A DNA stretch of 51,082 nucleotides, taken from Candidatus Eiseniibacteriota bacterium. GTDB taxonomy: Bacteria; Eisenbacteria; RBG-16-71-46. The stretch is taken from NCBI GenBank assembly GCA_025357055.1, contig JANXPZ010000008.1, positions 1 to 51,082 on the forward strand, in the 5' to 3' direction. The position numbers and the translations under genes were made by a program. This document shows positions 19,184 to 27,670 of this stretch, in pieces. The stretch's first letter is position 1, and the number at the start of each line of letters is the position of its first letter. The notes beneath the pieces were generated by a model that was not told the origin of the DNA, searched no databases, and saw only the letters and a list, made by a program, of their open reading frames with translations.

Positions 19184-19468
19184 ATGGCAGCGGCCCAGTT
19201 CGACCTGTCGATCCTGACCCCCGAGCGCGCGGTGTTCGAGGGGAAGGTCGAGTACGTGCAGGTGCCCGGCAGCGAGGGCTACCTGGGCGTGCTCGCCGGC
19301 CACGCGGCGCTGGTGACCGAGCTGGCAGCGGGCACGCTCACCGTGCGCGAGCCGGGCGGCGAGGATCGGCGGTGGCAGGTGAGCGGCGGCTTCTTCGAGG
19401 TCGCCGACGACCGCGCCACCGTCCTGGCGGACGAGGTGAGCGGGGAGGAGACGGAGGAGCAGGGCTGA
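19184..19468 (+). CDS. atpC: ATP synthase F1 subunit epsilon, short form
   Basis: The 94-residue protein contains the complete N-terminal beta sandwich that binds gamma and the c ring (starting FDLSILTPERAVFEGKVEYV, with GYLGVLAGHAALVTEL). It stops right after the sandwich in an acidic tail, so the C-terminal helical hairpin that inhibits ATP hydrolysis in many bacteria (full length ~130-140) is absent. Short epsilons occur naturally in some lineages, so this need not be damage. It is the last gene of the operon, with a hairpin 24 bases after the stop. Confidence 0.9.
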   Translation: MAAAQFDLSILTPERAVFEGKVEYVQVPGSEGYLGVLAGHAALVTELAAGTLTVREPGGEDRRWQVSGGFFEVADDRATVLADEVSGEETEEQG

Positions 19469-19492
19469 GAATTCCGTCGCCCCGCGCAGGGA

Positions 19493-19528
19493 ATCGAGCG
19501 CCCGACGGGAGACCGTCAGGCGCTCGAT
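19493..19528 (+). terminator. Terminator hairpin of the ATP synthase operon
   Basis: ATCGAGCGCC pairs with GGCGCTCGAT, and GACGG with CCGTC, separated by a single C/A mismatch and a GAGA tetraloop: 15 pairs in all. It directly follows the last operon gene. No clear T-run follows. Confidence 0.65.
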
Positions 19529-19691
19529 CCGTGCCCGGCGAGGTTGAAGCAGGCGAGCAGGTGCCCATAGCCCCGATCGCGTCCGTCCGCACGAGGCGGC
19601 CTGGGCCGGAAATGACGCACCCCTGTCGCGCGTGCCTCATCGTGATTGGAAGAGCCGCACGTCTCCAACCAGGAAGAGGAGCACGAATCCC

Positions 19692-20006
19692 ATGCGCACT
19701 CTTCTGAAGGTGTCGATCCCCGTGGAATCGGGCAATCGTGGCATCAAGGACGGCAATCTCGAGAACTCGATCCAGGGGATCATGAAGCGCCTCGCCCCGG
19801 AGGCCGCGTACTTCTACCCGGAGAACGGCCGCCGCACCATGCTGATGGTGTTCGACATGAAGAGCCCCGCGGACATGCCCAGCATCACCGAGCCGCTCTT
19901 CATGGACCTGAATGCCTCGGTGGAGATGTACCCCGTGATGAACGCGGAGGACCTGAAGAAGGGGCTTTCGGCGATGATGGAACATCACGGGGCGGCAAAG
20001 CGCTGA
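19692..20006 (+). CDS. Conserved small protein of unknown function
   Basis: A 104-residue soluble protein with alternating strands and helices (MRTLLKVSIPVESGN; MLMVFDMKSPADMP), suggestive of a small ferredoxin-like alpha/beta sandwich. Similar short proteins occur as conserved hypotheticals, but I cannot name a family securely. The ATG at 19692 was preferred because GGAAGAGGAG lies before it and the upstream extension is basic and unlike the rest. TTGAAG (19544-19549) and TAGCCC (19568-19573), 18 bases apart, could be a weak promoter. A large hairpin follows the gene. Confidence 0.65.
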   Translation: MRTLLKVSIPVESGNRGIKDGNLENSIQGIMKRLAPEAAYFYPENGRRTMLMVFDMKSPADMPSITEPLFMDLNASVEMYPVMNAEDLKKGLSAMMEHHGAAKR

Positions 20007-20023
20007 CCGCGGCCGGTCTGCCG

Positions 20024-20081
20024 GGGCGCGGCCCAAGGTCCTGTCCGGAGGGCTCTTCGGGCATCCTCCCGGGCCGCGCCC
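20024..20081 (+). terminator. Long nested hairpin after the small conserved gene
   Basis: GGGCGCGGCCC at 20024-20034 is perfectly complementary to GGGCCGCGCCC at 20071-20081, and inside it GGAGG can pair with CCTCC. It begins 18 bases after the upstream stop codon. Terminator function is inferred from position; there is no T-tract. Confidence 0.45.
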
Positions 20082-20207
20082 GGCTCGTTCCGGCCTTGCA
20101 GGGGCTGGACAACCGGCGCATGCTTTCCCCGGTAGGATCGTGATGCAGGGCTCGAGAGGCGAGCCGGCCGGTCGGAGGTCGACCGGCGCATCGTCCGGAG
20201 GTGAGAG

Positions 20208-20624
20208 ATGCACGCCACTCCCATCGACGTCACCGATTTCGACGCGCGTCGCCTGAATGCCGTGCTTGCCCGATACGATGATCTCCCGGTCTCCGGCCGG
20301 CGCGAGGTGAACCTGCTGCGGCGCGAGCTGGACCGGGCGCACATCGTGGCCTCGCGCGAGGTCGGCGATCGGGTCGTGACCATGAACTCCCAGGTCGTGC
20401 TCCGCGACCTCGACAGCGGGCAGGAGTTCACCTGCCGGCTCTCGTTCCCCGATGAGGCCAACGTGGAGGCCGGCCGGCTCTCGGTGCTCGCTCCCGTGGG
20501 CACCGCGATCCTGGGCTACCGCGAGGGCAACGTGATCGAGTGGGAGGTGCCCGCGGGGACGCGGCGCATCCGGATCGAGAAGATCCTCTATCAGCCCGAG
20601 GCCGCGGGGGACTACCACCTCTAG
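20208..20624 (+). CDS. rnk: Rnk-like transcription factor (GreA/GreB C-terminal domain)
   Basis: The 138-residue protein has a short N-terminal helical segment (~15-45) followed by the GreA/GreB C-terminal FKBP-like domain. Visible there are VTMNSQVVLRDLDSGQEFT, the LSFPDEANVEAGRLSVLAP region and GTAILGYREGNVIEWEVPAG. This matches Rnk, the regulator of nucleoside diphosphate kinase, which binds RNA polymerase but lacks the Gre coiled-coil tip that stimulates transcript cleavage. GGAGGTGAG lies 5-6 bases before the ATG. It stands alone between two hairpin- or promoter-bearing gaps. Confidence 0.88.
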   Translation: MHATPIDVTDFDARRLNAVLARYDDLPVSGRREVNLLRRELDRAHIVASREVGDRVVTMNSQVVLRDLDSGQEFTCRLSFPDEANVEAGRLSVLAPVGTAILGYREGNVIEWEVPAGTRRIRIEKILYQPEAAGDYHL

Positions 20625-20686
20625 CCGGGCGCCCGCCCCGCCTGCGGCCGTGGCCCGGGCGCGGTCCTTTCTCGTCCATTTGGCGA

Positions 20687-20715
20687 TTGAAGCGAGTTCG
20701 ACGGCGGTGGATAAT
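20687..20715 (+). promoter_or_regulatory. Promoter of the 1438-residue secreted protein gene
   Basis: TTGAAG at 20687-20692 and GATAAT at 20710-20715 are separated by 17 bases. The -10 matches five of six consensus positions, the best in the window. It predicts an unusually long leader of about 190 bases. Confidence 0.6.
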
Positions 20716-20721
20716 CACGCT

Positions 20722-20911
20722 GGGCGCTGCTGAAGCCGCGTTCCAGCCTTCGTCCTGAGGGGACCGCCGTGTCGCCGCACACCGTCCCGCAATCCCCCGC
20801 CGCCGCCGTCCCGACCTCTTCGCGCCCGGGCTCCCAAAGCCGCGCCCGTCGCCCGCCGGGAGTCCCCGCGCACTTCCCCTCGCCCCCACGTCACCCCGAG
20901 GAGCCCCTCCC
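20722..20911 (+). other. Long cytosine-rich 5' leader
   Basis: The transcribed leader before 20912 is strongly biased to C over G, most clearly from about 20770, with runs such as CCCCCGCCGCCGCCGTCCC and CCCCTCGCCCCCAC. C-rich, G-poor unstructured RNA is the typical loading site for Rho. No riboswitch-like fold is recognised. Confidence 0.35.
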
Positions 20912-23900
20912 ATGCGCACCTCGTCGCTCTCCCTGATCTTTCTCCTGGGCATGGCCGCGCTCGCGGCAGGCCCAAGCTCTGCGCAGCAATCCCGTCCGAC
21001 AGACGACGAGGCGGTCATGCTGCGGCGGCCGGAACCGGACGACGTGCGCTCGCGGGCGTCGCGGCTGGGCACCTCCGCCACGGGCGACACGTTCTTCATC
21101 GGGCACGTCACGAGCGGTGGCCAGTTGCCCTGGCAGGTCGGCCGCGGGCCCTACCGCCCGGGCGTGAGCCGCGAGGGCGTGTGGGACTTCGAGTGGTCGG
21201 CGGGCGACCCCGACTCGCTGCAGGGCTGGGTCCCGGTCGTCCAGCCGAACGACCGCACGCTCGGGACCATCGCGGACGACCTGCGTCCCTGGATGGCCCT
21301 CGACTACGGCAACCGCATGAACGCGGCGCCCGTCCAGGGCCACACCTACGGCATCGTCAGCGCCTGGCACGTGGACCGGGGCAGGGACGTGCCGGACGCC
21401 GCCAACCCCGCGGCCACGCCGCTGTGGTCTCCGCTCGCGGGCACCGCCTCGGCGTGGTGCGGTCTGCGCTCGGCCGACGACCGCTCGTATCTCGATGACG
21501 CCGCGCGGGGCGGTACGGGCAACCCGATCAACGGCGACGCGCTCCTGGGGCGGCGCTGGGACGGCACCACGGAGACGAACTTCCCCGGCTACGCCAACCA
21601 GTGGGACCAGATGCTGTACCGCGACGTGCGCGTGGCCTCGGGCGGGGCACTCACGGTCAGCTTCAAGTACCAGACCTGGCTGGACGTGGGTCTGGACAAC
21701 ACGACCACCCGCTGCACCGGCTGGTTCGACAAGGACCCGCTCAACGTCACCTCCGGCAACTTCGTCAGTTCAACGACCGCCGGCAGGATCCAGCCCGTCG
21801 ATTCGTTCATGGTCTACGTGGGGGTGCCGGCGATGCCCGCCGCCACGACCCATTCGGATGGCGTGGTCCGCCCGATCTTCGATCTCAAGCGCCGCTGGTT
21901 CTCCGAGGTCATCGCCGTCGAGCAGCCGTACAAGGAGATCCTGACCACCTCCGGCCTGGACTCCGCGTACAGGTCCACCGCGCGCGTCTTCACCGTGGCG
22001 AACGCGGTCCTGCAGCCCATGCTGAGCGCGCAAGGCGCGGCGGATGGCGGGGGCGTCATCCGGATCGTGTTCCGGGTGAAGACGAACAAGGACATCTCGG
22101 ACGAGTCCGGCACGGGCGGGACATTCCAATCGTATGGTTACGGGGCGGTGCGCATCGACGACGTCGGCATCACGGGTTGCGCCACCCCGGTCACGAGCGG
22201 CTTCGAGACGCCGGGCGAGATCGACAACACGATCGAGGGGCCCGACGCCTCGGCTCCAGGTCCGGCGGTCGCGCAGGGCTACGCCCTCCAATACTGGAAG
22301 GGGACGGGCAAGCCGCCCAGGATGATGTTCCACAACCACCCGCTCCTCGGTGGCCCCATCGGTAGCGGAGACTCCTACTCCGCCCTGAGCTACGCGGATC
22401 TGTGCGGGCCGCCGGGCTCGCCGATACGCCTCTGCAACCTGGATGGCGTGGTGGTCTCCATGGGCGATCATGACGACGGCGAGCGGGCGGGCAGCCATGG
22501 CGTCCTGGCCTTCCACGAGACCCGCCAGGGAATGCTCTCGCCCACCATCAACCTGGTCACCCCGGACGTGGGCCTGAACAGTTGTGGCCTGGACCGGGCA
22601 CACGTCGAGGCGACCGATGACTGGCTGCTCTCCTACGACATCCAGGCCGAAATCTTCAATTCCGCCAGCACGGGGAACGTCTGGATGGCGGGTCTGCAGT
22701 GCTACCCGGTGCTCCAGGCGAATGGCTCTAAGGTCTGGGGCCAGGTCAAGCTGCCGTCCTCCGCGTGGTCCGACCCCCGGTCCATCTGCACGAGCTACTA
22801 CGATCCGATCAAGCCCTTGATCCACACGTCGAAGCCGAACGGCATCCCGGATTCGATCCGCATCTTCCTGGGGCGCGAGCAGCGCTGCATCAGCTTTGGC
22901 GTGACGGACGGTTGCTCACCGATCTGCGGGGCCTCGTACGACAACGTGGCGCTGGCCTTCCCGCCACCCCTGGTCGGCCAGCCGGACCGGCTTCAGGTGG
23001 ACATCTGGGACTGGTACAACGACGCGTTCCCGCGCAACGAGACGGTGGGCCTGCCCGGCACGACGGCCTTCGATACCTGCGGCGCGCTGATCAAGACGGG
23101 ACGCAACACCGCACCGATGACCGGGAACACCGTGCGGTTCGATGTGCCGGGCGACAGCGTCATCGTCCACGAGTCGAACGCCGACGGGACGCCCAGCCGG
23201 GTGGACATGGTCTTCCGCATCCTGCCGGGGCCGGGCAACTACATGATCGTCGGCGACAAGGCGACGGCTCTGCGCAGGGTGCCGAGTGTCGCGGTGGCGG
23301 TGGCACCCGGCGACAATTCGTTCTGGGGCCAGTACATGGCCACCCCGGGCGAGTTCAGCAAGGGAAACCACATCAGTGGGTGGAACGTCGACACCTGGAA
23401 CAGCGTTCGCTGTGACACGGTCGAGACCAACATCTTCCCGGCGTTCGAGAACCACGCGAATCTGCCGAACATCGCGGCCGGAAGGTGGATGAGCACGATC
23501 CACGAGGAGGATCCGCGTCTGGGAACGGTGGCCCTGCCCAACCGACTGGGCATCCTCAAGAACCGCTGCTTCCTGATCGATCCAGCCGCCGGTCAGCCGG
23601 TCGACGAGACCAACATCACCTGCAATTCGGTGCCGGCGTGGGTGACCGCCGACCCGGGCAAGACCGGCTACGACGGTAACCAGCAGACCCTGGAGTACAC
23701 GAAGGTGTTCCCCGACGGGCTCCTGACGGCGGGCTCGCACGTGCAATACTTCTTCCGCGGCTCGAAGATCGCAACGCCGACGCAGTTCGTGATGGTGCCC
23801 GACACGAACTCCATCTACCCGCAGCCCGACGAAGGCCCCGACTACGACGGCCATCGCTGGCAGCAATTCGGCGTGCTGCCCGACCGGTGGAAGGAAGTCG

Positions 23901-25228
23901 CCTACGGCGGCCTGGGTTCGGCCTGCCTGCTGGTCCTCGACTACGACGACCGCGGGGGGAGCGAGCGCGCCTTCGTCAGCCTCGCCGATTCGATCGGCAT
24001 GACGTTCCGGATGAAGTACGGCGCCCATAACGGGTGGCACGCGTCGGCGGCCTACATCGCCCCGGATGGCAGCCACGATTACACTGGGCAGGCCGTGGGC
24101 GGCGACCCGACGATCGCGGTGTGGAAGCACGGCGGTCAGCCGGGGACGGTCTGGGACTTCTACCAGGTGAAGGGCGTCGAGTCGGCGACCATGAGCAGCG
24201 GCGGCATCGGCAGCCGGCTGGCGAGCCGTTCCGGCATGGGTCTGCTGGCTGGGAAGCAGAGCATGCAGGGTCCTACACCCGACATGCTGCGCGCGTACTA
24301 CAGGGACATCCTCCTTCTCTCGGGTGACCTGAATGCGAACATCCTGGGCCCGGTCCCGAACAACGGGTCCAACGACGTGGGGATCCTCCAGGACTTCCTC
24401 TCCAACGGCGCCGGCCCACTCGACCCACGCGGTCTGTGGGCCATGGGCAGCGGGTTCGTCGAGAGCGAGACGGCGGCGGGGGGGGCTCACCTGTCGTTCC
24501 TGACGGACAACCTTGCGACCTTCCTGCGCGACCCCTCGTACTACAGCCTGTCGGGCGCAGCCGTACTCGATCCCGACCTTCTCCCCACGACCGTCATCGC
24601 GCCCGGTGGCATGCGGTATGGCATCCGGAACAGCTGCGCGTCGTCGAACGACGTGCTGGAGGTGAACACGGGCGTTCCCGGAGCCACGGTCGCGAGTCAC
24701 TACGAGAACCTGGGCGGCAACGGTCCCTACGTCGCCGGCGTGTACGCGCCGAGCAGCCCATCGCATCCGTACGTCACGCTGGTGGACGGCTTCGACCTCA
24801 AGAACCTCAGGAGCTCCGGGGGCCATGACACCGCGGGCCGCCTGGGGTACTTCATGGACGTGCTGGTGAACGCCTTCGGGTCGGTCTGTGCATTCATGCC
24901 GCCGCCGTTCATGGACGCTCCGCAGAACACGGCGGGCCCGGTCGACTTCCTCGGCAACGTCCGGGGCAATCCGATGGTGGGTGGACGCGGGGCGACCGTG
25001 CACTTCGGGCTCGCGAGCGGGGACCGGGTCGAGGCCGGGGTGTTCGACCTGGCCGGCCGCCGAGTGCGGACACTGGCGGACCGGAACTTCCCGCCCGGTG
25101 AGCACACGCTGGTCTGGGACGGCGCGGACGAACAGGGTCGCGCCCTGCCCCGCGGCGTCTACTTCACCCGGGTGGATTTCGTCGGCCGGCACTTCCAGGG
25201 TGCCAGGAAGATCGTCCTGCTCAGATAG
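20912..25228 (+). CDS. Very large secreted protein with C-terminal sorting domain
   Basis: The 1438-residue protein begins with a signal peptide (residues 1-~24, ending SSAQQ). It ends with a FlgD-like/type IX-type sorting module from about residue 1365 (VFDLAGRRVRTLADRNFPPG, then WDGADEQGRALPRGVYF). The body is rich in Gly, Asp, Trp and Tyr with many paired cysteines and alternates beta-rich segments; I recognise no catalytic motif. A segment around residues 1005-1300 (LLVLDYDDRGGSERAFVSL onward) reads more alpha/beta-like. The protein is probably exported and surface-anchored or released. Codon use seems a little less extreme in GC at third positions than in the neighbours. Confidence 0.8.
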   Translation: MRTSSLSLIFLLGMAALAAGPSSAQQSRPTDDEAVMLRRPEPDDVRSRASRLGTSATGDTFFIGHVTSGGQLPWQVGRGPYRPGVSREGVWDFEWSAGDPDSLQGWVPVVQPNDRTLGTIADDLRPWMALDYGNRMNAAPVQGHTYGIVSAWHVDRGRDVPDAANPAATPLWSPLAGTASAWCGLRSADDRSYLDDAARGGTGNPINGDALLGRRWDGTTETNFPGYANQWDQMLYRDVRVASGGALTVSFKYQTWLDVGLDNTTTRCTGWFDKDPLNVTSGNFVSSTTAGRIQPVDSFMVYVGVPAMPAATTHSDGVVRPIFDLKRRWFSEVIAVEQPYKEILTTSGLDSAYRSTARVFTVANAVLQPMLSAQGAADGGGVIRIVFRVKTNKDISDESGTGGTFQSYGYGAVRIDDVGITGCATPVTSGFETPGEIDNTIEGPDASAPGPAVAQGYALQYWKGTGKPPRMMFHNHPLLGGPIGSGDSYSALSYADLCGPPGSPIRLCNLDGVVVSMGDHDDGERAGSHGVLAFHETRQGMLSPTINLVTPDVGLNSCGLDRAHVEATDDWLLSYDIQAEIFNSASTGNVWMAGLQCYPVLQANGSKVWGQVKLPSSAWSDPRSICTSYYDPIKPLIHTSKPNGIPDSIRIFLGREQRCISFGVTDGCSPICGASYDNVALAFPPPLVGQPDRLQVDIWDWYNDAFPRNETVGLPGTTAFDTCGALIKTGRNTAPMTGNTVRFDVPGDSVIVHESNADGTPSRVDMVFRILPGPGNYMIVGDKATALRRVPSVAVAVAPGDNSFWGQYMATPGEFSKGNHISGWNVDTWNSVRCDTVETNIFPAFENHANLPNIAAGRWMSTIHEEDPRLGTVALPNRLGILKNRCFLIDPAAGQPVDETNITCNSVPAWVTADPGKTGYDGNQQTLEYTKVFPDGLLTAGSHVQYFFRGSKIATPTQFVMVPDTNSIYPQPDEGPDYDGHRWQQFGVLPDRWKEVAYGGLGSACLLVLDYDDRGGSERAFVSLADSIGMTFRMKYGAHNGWHASAAYIAPDGSHDYTGQAVGGDPTIAVWKHGGQPGTVWDFYQVKGVESATMSSGGIGSRLASRSGMGLLAGKQSMQGPTPDMLRAYYRDILLLSGDLNANILGPVPNNGSNDVGILQDFLSNGAGPLDPRGLWAMGSGFVESETAAGGAHLSFLTDNLATFLRDPSYYSLSGAAVLDPDLLPTTVIAPGGMRYGIRNSCASSNDVLEVNTGVPGATVASHYENLGGNGPYVAGVYAPSSPSHPYVTLVDGFDLKNLRSSGGHDTAGRLGYFMDVLVNAFGSVCAFMPPPFMDAPQNTAGPVDFLGNVRGNPMVGGRGATVHFGLASGDRVEAGVFDLAGRRVRTLADRNFPPGEHTLVWDGADEQGRALPRGVYFTRVDFVGRHFQGARKIVLLR

Positions 25229-25251
25229 TACGCTCGCATTCCCGGGGGATC

Positions 25252-25281
25252 CTGCTCGTCGATTGCCCGATCGAGGAGCAG
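25252..25281 (+). terminator. Hairpin after the large secreted protein gene
   Basis: CTGCTC-G-TCGAT pairs with ATCGA-G-GAGCAG around the loop TGCCCG, giving 11 pairs and one G/G mismatch, 24 bases after the stop codon. No T-run follows, so efficiency is uncertain. Confidence 0.45.
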
Positions 25282-25342
25282 AGTCCCGGCGGGGCTGCCG
25301 GCTGGTTCCGCCGGACCGATGTTCTGGGCTATCGTGCCCGGG

Positions 25343-25534
25343 ATGATGGAGATCCCCGAAGAGATCCTGGTCGCCCTGGCGCAGCAGCGGGGCCTCGCGC
25401 TCGACGCCGGGCGTGCCGAGGCGCTGCGGCCGCCGGCCGAGAGCCTGCTCGGGCGTCTCGCGCTCATCGGGGAGACGCTGCCGCGCGACGCGGCGCCACC
25501 GCCGTCGGCGGCCCTCGAGGACCGCGCGCCGTGA
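25343..25534 (+). CDS. GatC/AtzG-like small amidase partner
   Basis: A 63-residue acidic helical protein (EEILVALAQQRGLALDAGR, then a helix and a Pro-rich tail). The size, helical N terminus, extended tail and position directly before an amidase match AtzG/GatC-like proteins, which wrap around and stabilise amidase-signature enzymes. Its TGA overlaps the GTG start of the amidase (GTGA at 25531-25534). The ATG at 25343 (or 25346) has no Shine-Dalgarno, but TATCGT at 25330-25335 lies 7 bases upstream, so the transcript may be leaderless. Confidence 0.6.
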   Translation: MMEIPEEILVALAQQRGLALDAGRAEALRPPAESLLGRLALIGETLPRDAAPPPSAALEDRAP

Positions 25535-26925
25535 GGGACGACGGCCTCTGCTTCCTGAGCGCCGCCGAGCTGGGCCGTCGCATCGCCCGGCGGGAGGTCT
25601 CGCCCGTCGAGGTCGCTCGCGCCCACCTGGCGCGCATCGCCCGGCTCGACTTGAAGCTCAACGCCTACCTGACGGTGACCGCCGACCGCGCGCTGGCCGA
25701 GGCCGCCGCCGCCGAACGCGAGATCGCCGCGGGGCGATGCCGTGGCCCGCTGCACGGCGTGCCGATGGCGCTCAAGGACCTCTTCGACACCGCCGGCGTG
25801 CGGACGACCGCGGGCTCGAGGATCCTGGCGGAGAACGTGCCGTCACGCGATGCCGCCGTGGTCGAGCGCCTGAGCGCGGCCGGGCTGGTGCTGCTCGGCA
25901 AGACCAACCTGCACGAGTTCGCCTTCGGCACGACGAGCGACAATCCGCACCACGGCCCGGTCCGCAACCCGTGGGACCTGGAGCGCAGCCCGGGCGGCTC
26001 GAGCGGCGGCAGCGGCGCGGCACTCGCATCCGGCCTGTGCGCCGTCTCGCTCGGCACGGACACGGGCGGCTCGATCCGCATCCCCGCGGGCGCGTGCGGC
26101 GTGGTGGGGCTCAAGCCCACGCTGGGCCGCGTGAGCCGCCGCGGCGTCACACCGCTGGCGTGGTCGTTCGACACCGTGGGCCCGATGTCACGCGCGGTCG
26201 AGGACGCGGCCCTGCTGATGAACGCGATCGCCGGTCCGGACGCGGAGGACGAATGGTGCGCGGCGCGGCCGGCGGAGGACTTCACCCGCGATCTCGAAGC
26301 CGGAGCACGCGGCCTCATGCTCGCGGTGCCGCGCGACTGGTTCTTCGAGGGCGTGGAGCCCGGCATCGAGGCGGTGGTGCGCGAAGCCATCGCCGTGCTG
26401 GGGCGGGAGGGCGCGCGCGTCGTCGAGGCGTCGCTTCCGGGCATGGCCGACGCGCACACCGCGCACCACGCCATCCTGGCGGCCGAGGCGGCCGCGTTCC
26501 ACGGTCCATGGTTGCGCGAGCGACCGGATGATTACGGCAGCGACGTGCGCCGCGGGCTCGAGCTGGGGCAGCTCGTCGCGGCGGTGGACTACGTCAACGC
26601 ATGCCGCGTGCAGGCGATCGTGCGCGCCACGTTCCGCGCGGCCCTCGCGGAGGCCGACGTGCTGGTCACACCCTGCCTGCCGCAGCCGCCGCCGCGGGTG
26701 GGCGAGCCCATGTCGCGCGAGCCCGCGGTGGCGTGGAACCGCCTGCTGACGCCGGTGAACCTGGCGGGCTACCCCGCCCTCTCGCTGCCGTGCGGCTTCG
26801 ACGGAGGCGGGATGCCCGTGGGCCTGCAGATCATCGGACGGCCGTTCGAGGAGGCGCTGGTGCTGCGCGTGGCGCGGGCCTGCGAGCGGGCGACGGGGTG
26901 GGGCACGAGGCGGCTGCCGGGCTGA
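25531..26925 (+). CDS. Amidase-signature family hydrolase (AtzE/GatA-like)
   Basis: The 464-residue enzyme has the full Ser-cisSer-Lys triad: K82 in MALKDLF, S157 in SPGGSSGGSG and nucleophile S181 in TDTGGSIRIPAG. It hydrolyses amide bonds of small substrates. The coupled 63-residue GatC-like protein upstream makes an AtzE-like (biuret/allophanate-pathway type) or GatA-like two-subunit enzyme likely. No gatB is present in the window, so a role in tRNA amidation cannot be argued from context. It starts with GTG, coupled to the upstream stop. Confidence 0.88.
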   Translation: MRDDGLCFLSAAELGRRIARREVSPVEVARAHLARIARLDLKLNAYLTVTADRALAEAAAAEREIAAGRCRGPLHGVPMALKDLFDTAGVRTTAGSRILAENVPSRDAAVVERLSAAGLVLLGKTNLHEFAFGTTSDNPHHGPVRNPWDLERSPGGSSGGSGAALASGLCAVSLGTDTGGSIRIPAGACGVVGLKPTLGRVSRRGVTPLAWSFDTVGPMSRAVEDAALLMNAIAGPDAEDEWCAARPAEDFTRDLEAGARGLMLAVPRDWFFEGVEPGIEAVVREAIAVLGREGARVVEASLPGMADAHTAHHAILAAEAAAFHGPWLRERPDDYGSDVRRGLELGQLVAAVDYVNACRVQAIVRATFRAALAEADVLVTPCLPQPPPRVGEPMSREPAVAWNRLLTPVNLAGYPALSLPCGFDGGGMPVGLQIIGRPFEEALVLRVARACERATGWGTRRLPG

Positions 26926-27005
26926 GACCGGTCCCCGGCCGCTGTCGCGCGGGAGACGAGAACACGGCGCGCGGGCGCCACGGAAGACCTCGAGAGGAGA
27001 GTGAC

Positions 27006-27350
27006 GTGTCGGACCACGAATGGGTGCGGGAGTTCCCCGGCGCCGTCACGGTGTGCGACCGCGACGGTGTCGTCCTGGAGATGAACGAGCGCTCGGTCGC
27101 GAGCTTCGCGGACGACGGCGGCGCGGCGCTGATCGGCACGAACGTGCTCGACTGCCACCCCGAGCCGGCGCGGGGCAAACTGGCTGCGCTCCTAGCCTCG
27201 GGGCAGGCGAACGTCTACACCATCGAGAAGGACGGCGTGAAGAAACTCATCTACCAGGCGCCGTGGTATCGTGACCGCGCGTACGCCGGGTTCGTGGAGC
27301 TGTCCCTCGAGATCCCGGCAGACCTTCCGCACTTCGTGCGTGGGGGGTGA
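27006..27350 (+). CDS. Single-domain PAS protein
   Basis: The 114-residue protein is essentially one PAS fold: FPGAVTVCDRDGVVLEMNER (beta strands A/B), an AAALIGTNVLDCHP-like helical section and the final strands LIYQAPWYRDRAYAGFVELS. There is no output domain, so it would act as a stand-alone sensor or binding protein; a ligand cannot be predicted, though Cys and His are present in the pocket region. The GTG start at 27006 follows GAGAGGAG. A 59-residue membrane protein follows after 74 bases and may be its partner (inference from position only). Confidence 0.75.
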   Translation: MSDHEWVREFPGAVTVCDRDGVVLEMNERSVASFADDGGAALIGTNVLDCHPEPARGKLAALLASGQANVYTIEKDGVKKLIYQAPWYRDRAYAGFVELSLEIPADLPHFVRGG

Positions 27351-27424
27351 CGGGAGCGTCGTTCCGACATTTCGCCACGGTGGGAGAACCGCGGGCGGGA
27401 GTGGCCATTCGGCAGGAGGAGATC

Positions 27425-27604
27425 ATGGGTGAAGAAGGCAAGAGCAGGTCGCATTCGGTGTGCGGTGGCGAACTTGCGGGTCCGCTCTGGTTCGGCGGCT
27501 GGCTGTTCACGATCGGCTTCCTGAAGCTGGCGCTGGTGAAGGCGCTGTTCGCGCTGCTGCTCTGGCCCTACTACCTCGGAGTGGCCTTCCGCCTGCCGAA
27601 ATAG
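27425..27604 (+). CDS. Small hydrophobic membrane protein
   Basis: A 59-residue protein with a short hydrophilic N terminus containing one Cys, then about 40 hydrophobic residues (WFGGWLFTIGFLKLALVKAL, then FALLLWPYYLGVAF). It would form one long or two short membrane helices. GGCAGGAGGAG precedes the ATG at ideal spacing, which supports real translation. No family is recognised. It lies between a PAS-only gene and a strong terminator. Confidence 0.6.
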   Translation: MGEEGKSRSHSVCGGELAGPLWFGGWLFTIGFLKLALVKALFALLLWPYYLGVAFRLPK

Positions 27605-27620
27605 CGCCGGGAAGACGTCA

Positions 27621-27650
27621 GCCGCCCGGCGGGGCACCCCGCCGGGCGGC
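27621..27650. terminator. Strong bidirectional terminator
   Basis: GCCGCCCGGCGGG and CCCGCCGGGCGGC form a perfect 13-bp stem with a GCAC loop, followed by CGCGTTTC on the plus strand. It lies between two convergent genes. Confidence 0.75.
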
Positions 27651-27670
27651 CGCGTTTCAACGACGTGACT

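Noticed and set aside
22916-25192. 758-codon minus-strand frame under the large secreted protein
   Set aside because: It is shadow composition without domains; the plus strand has a signal peptide and sorting domain.
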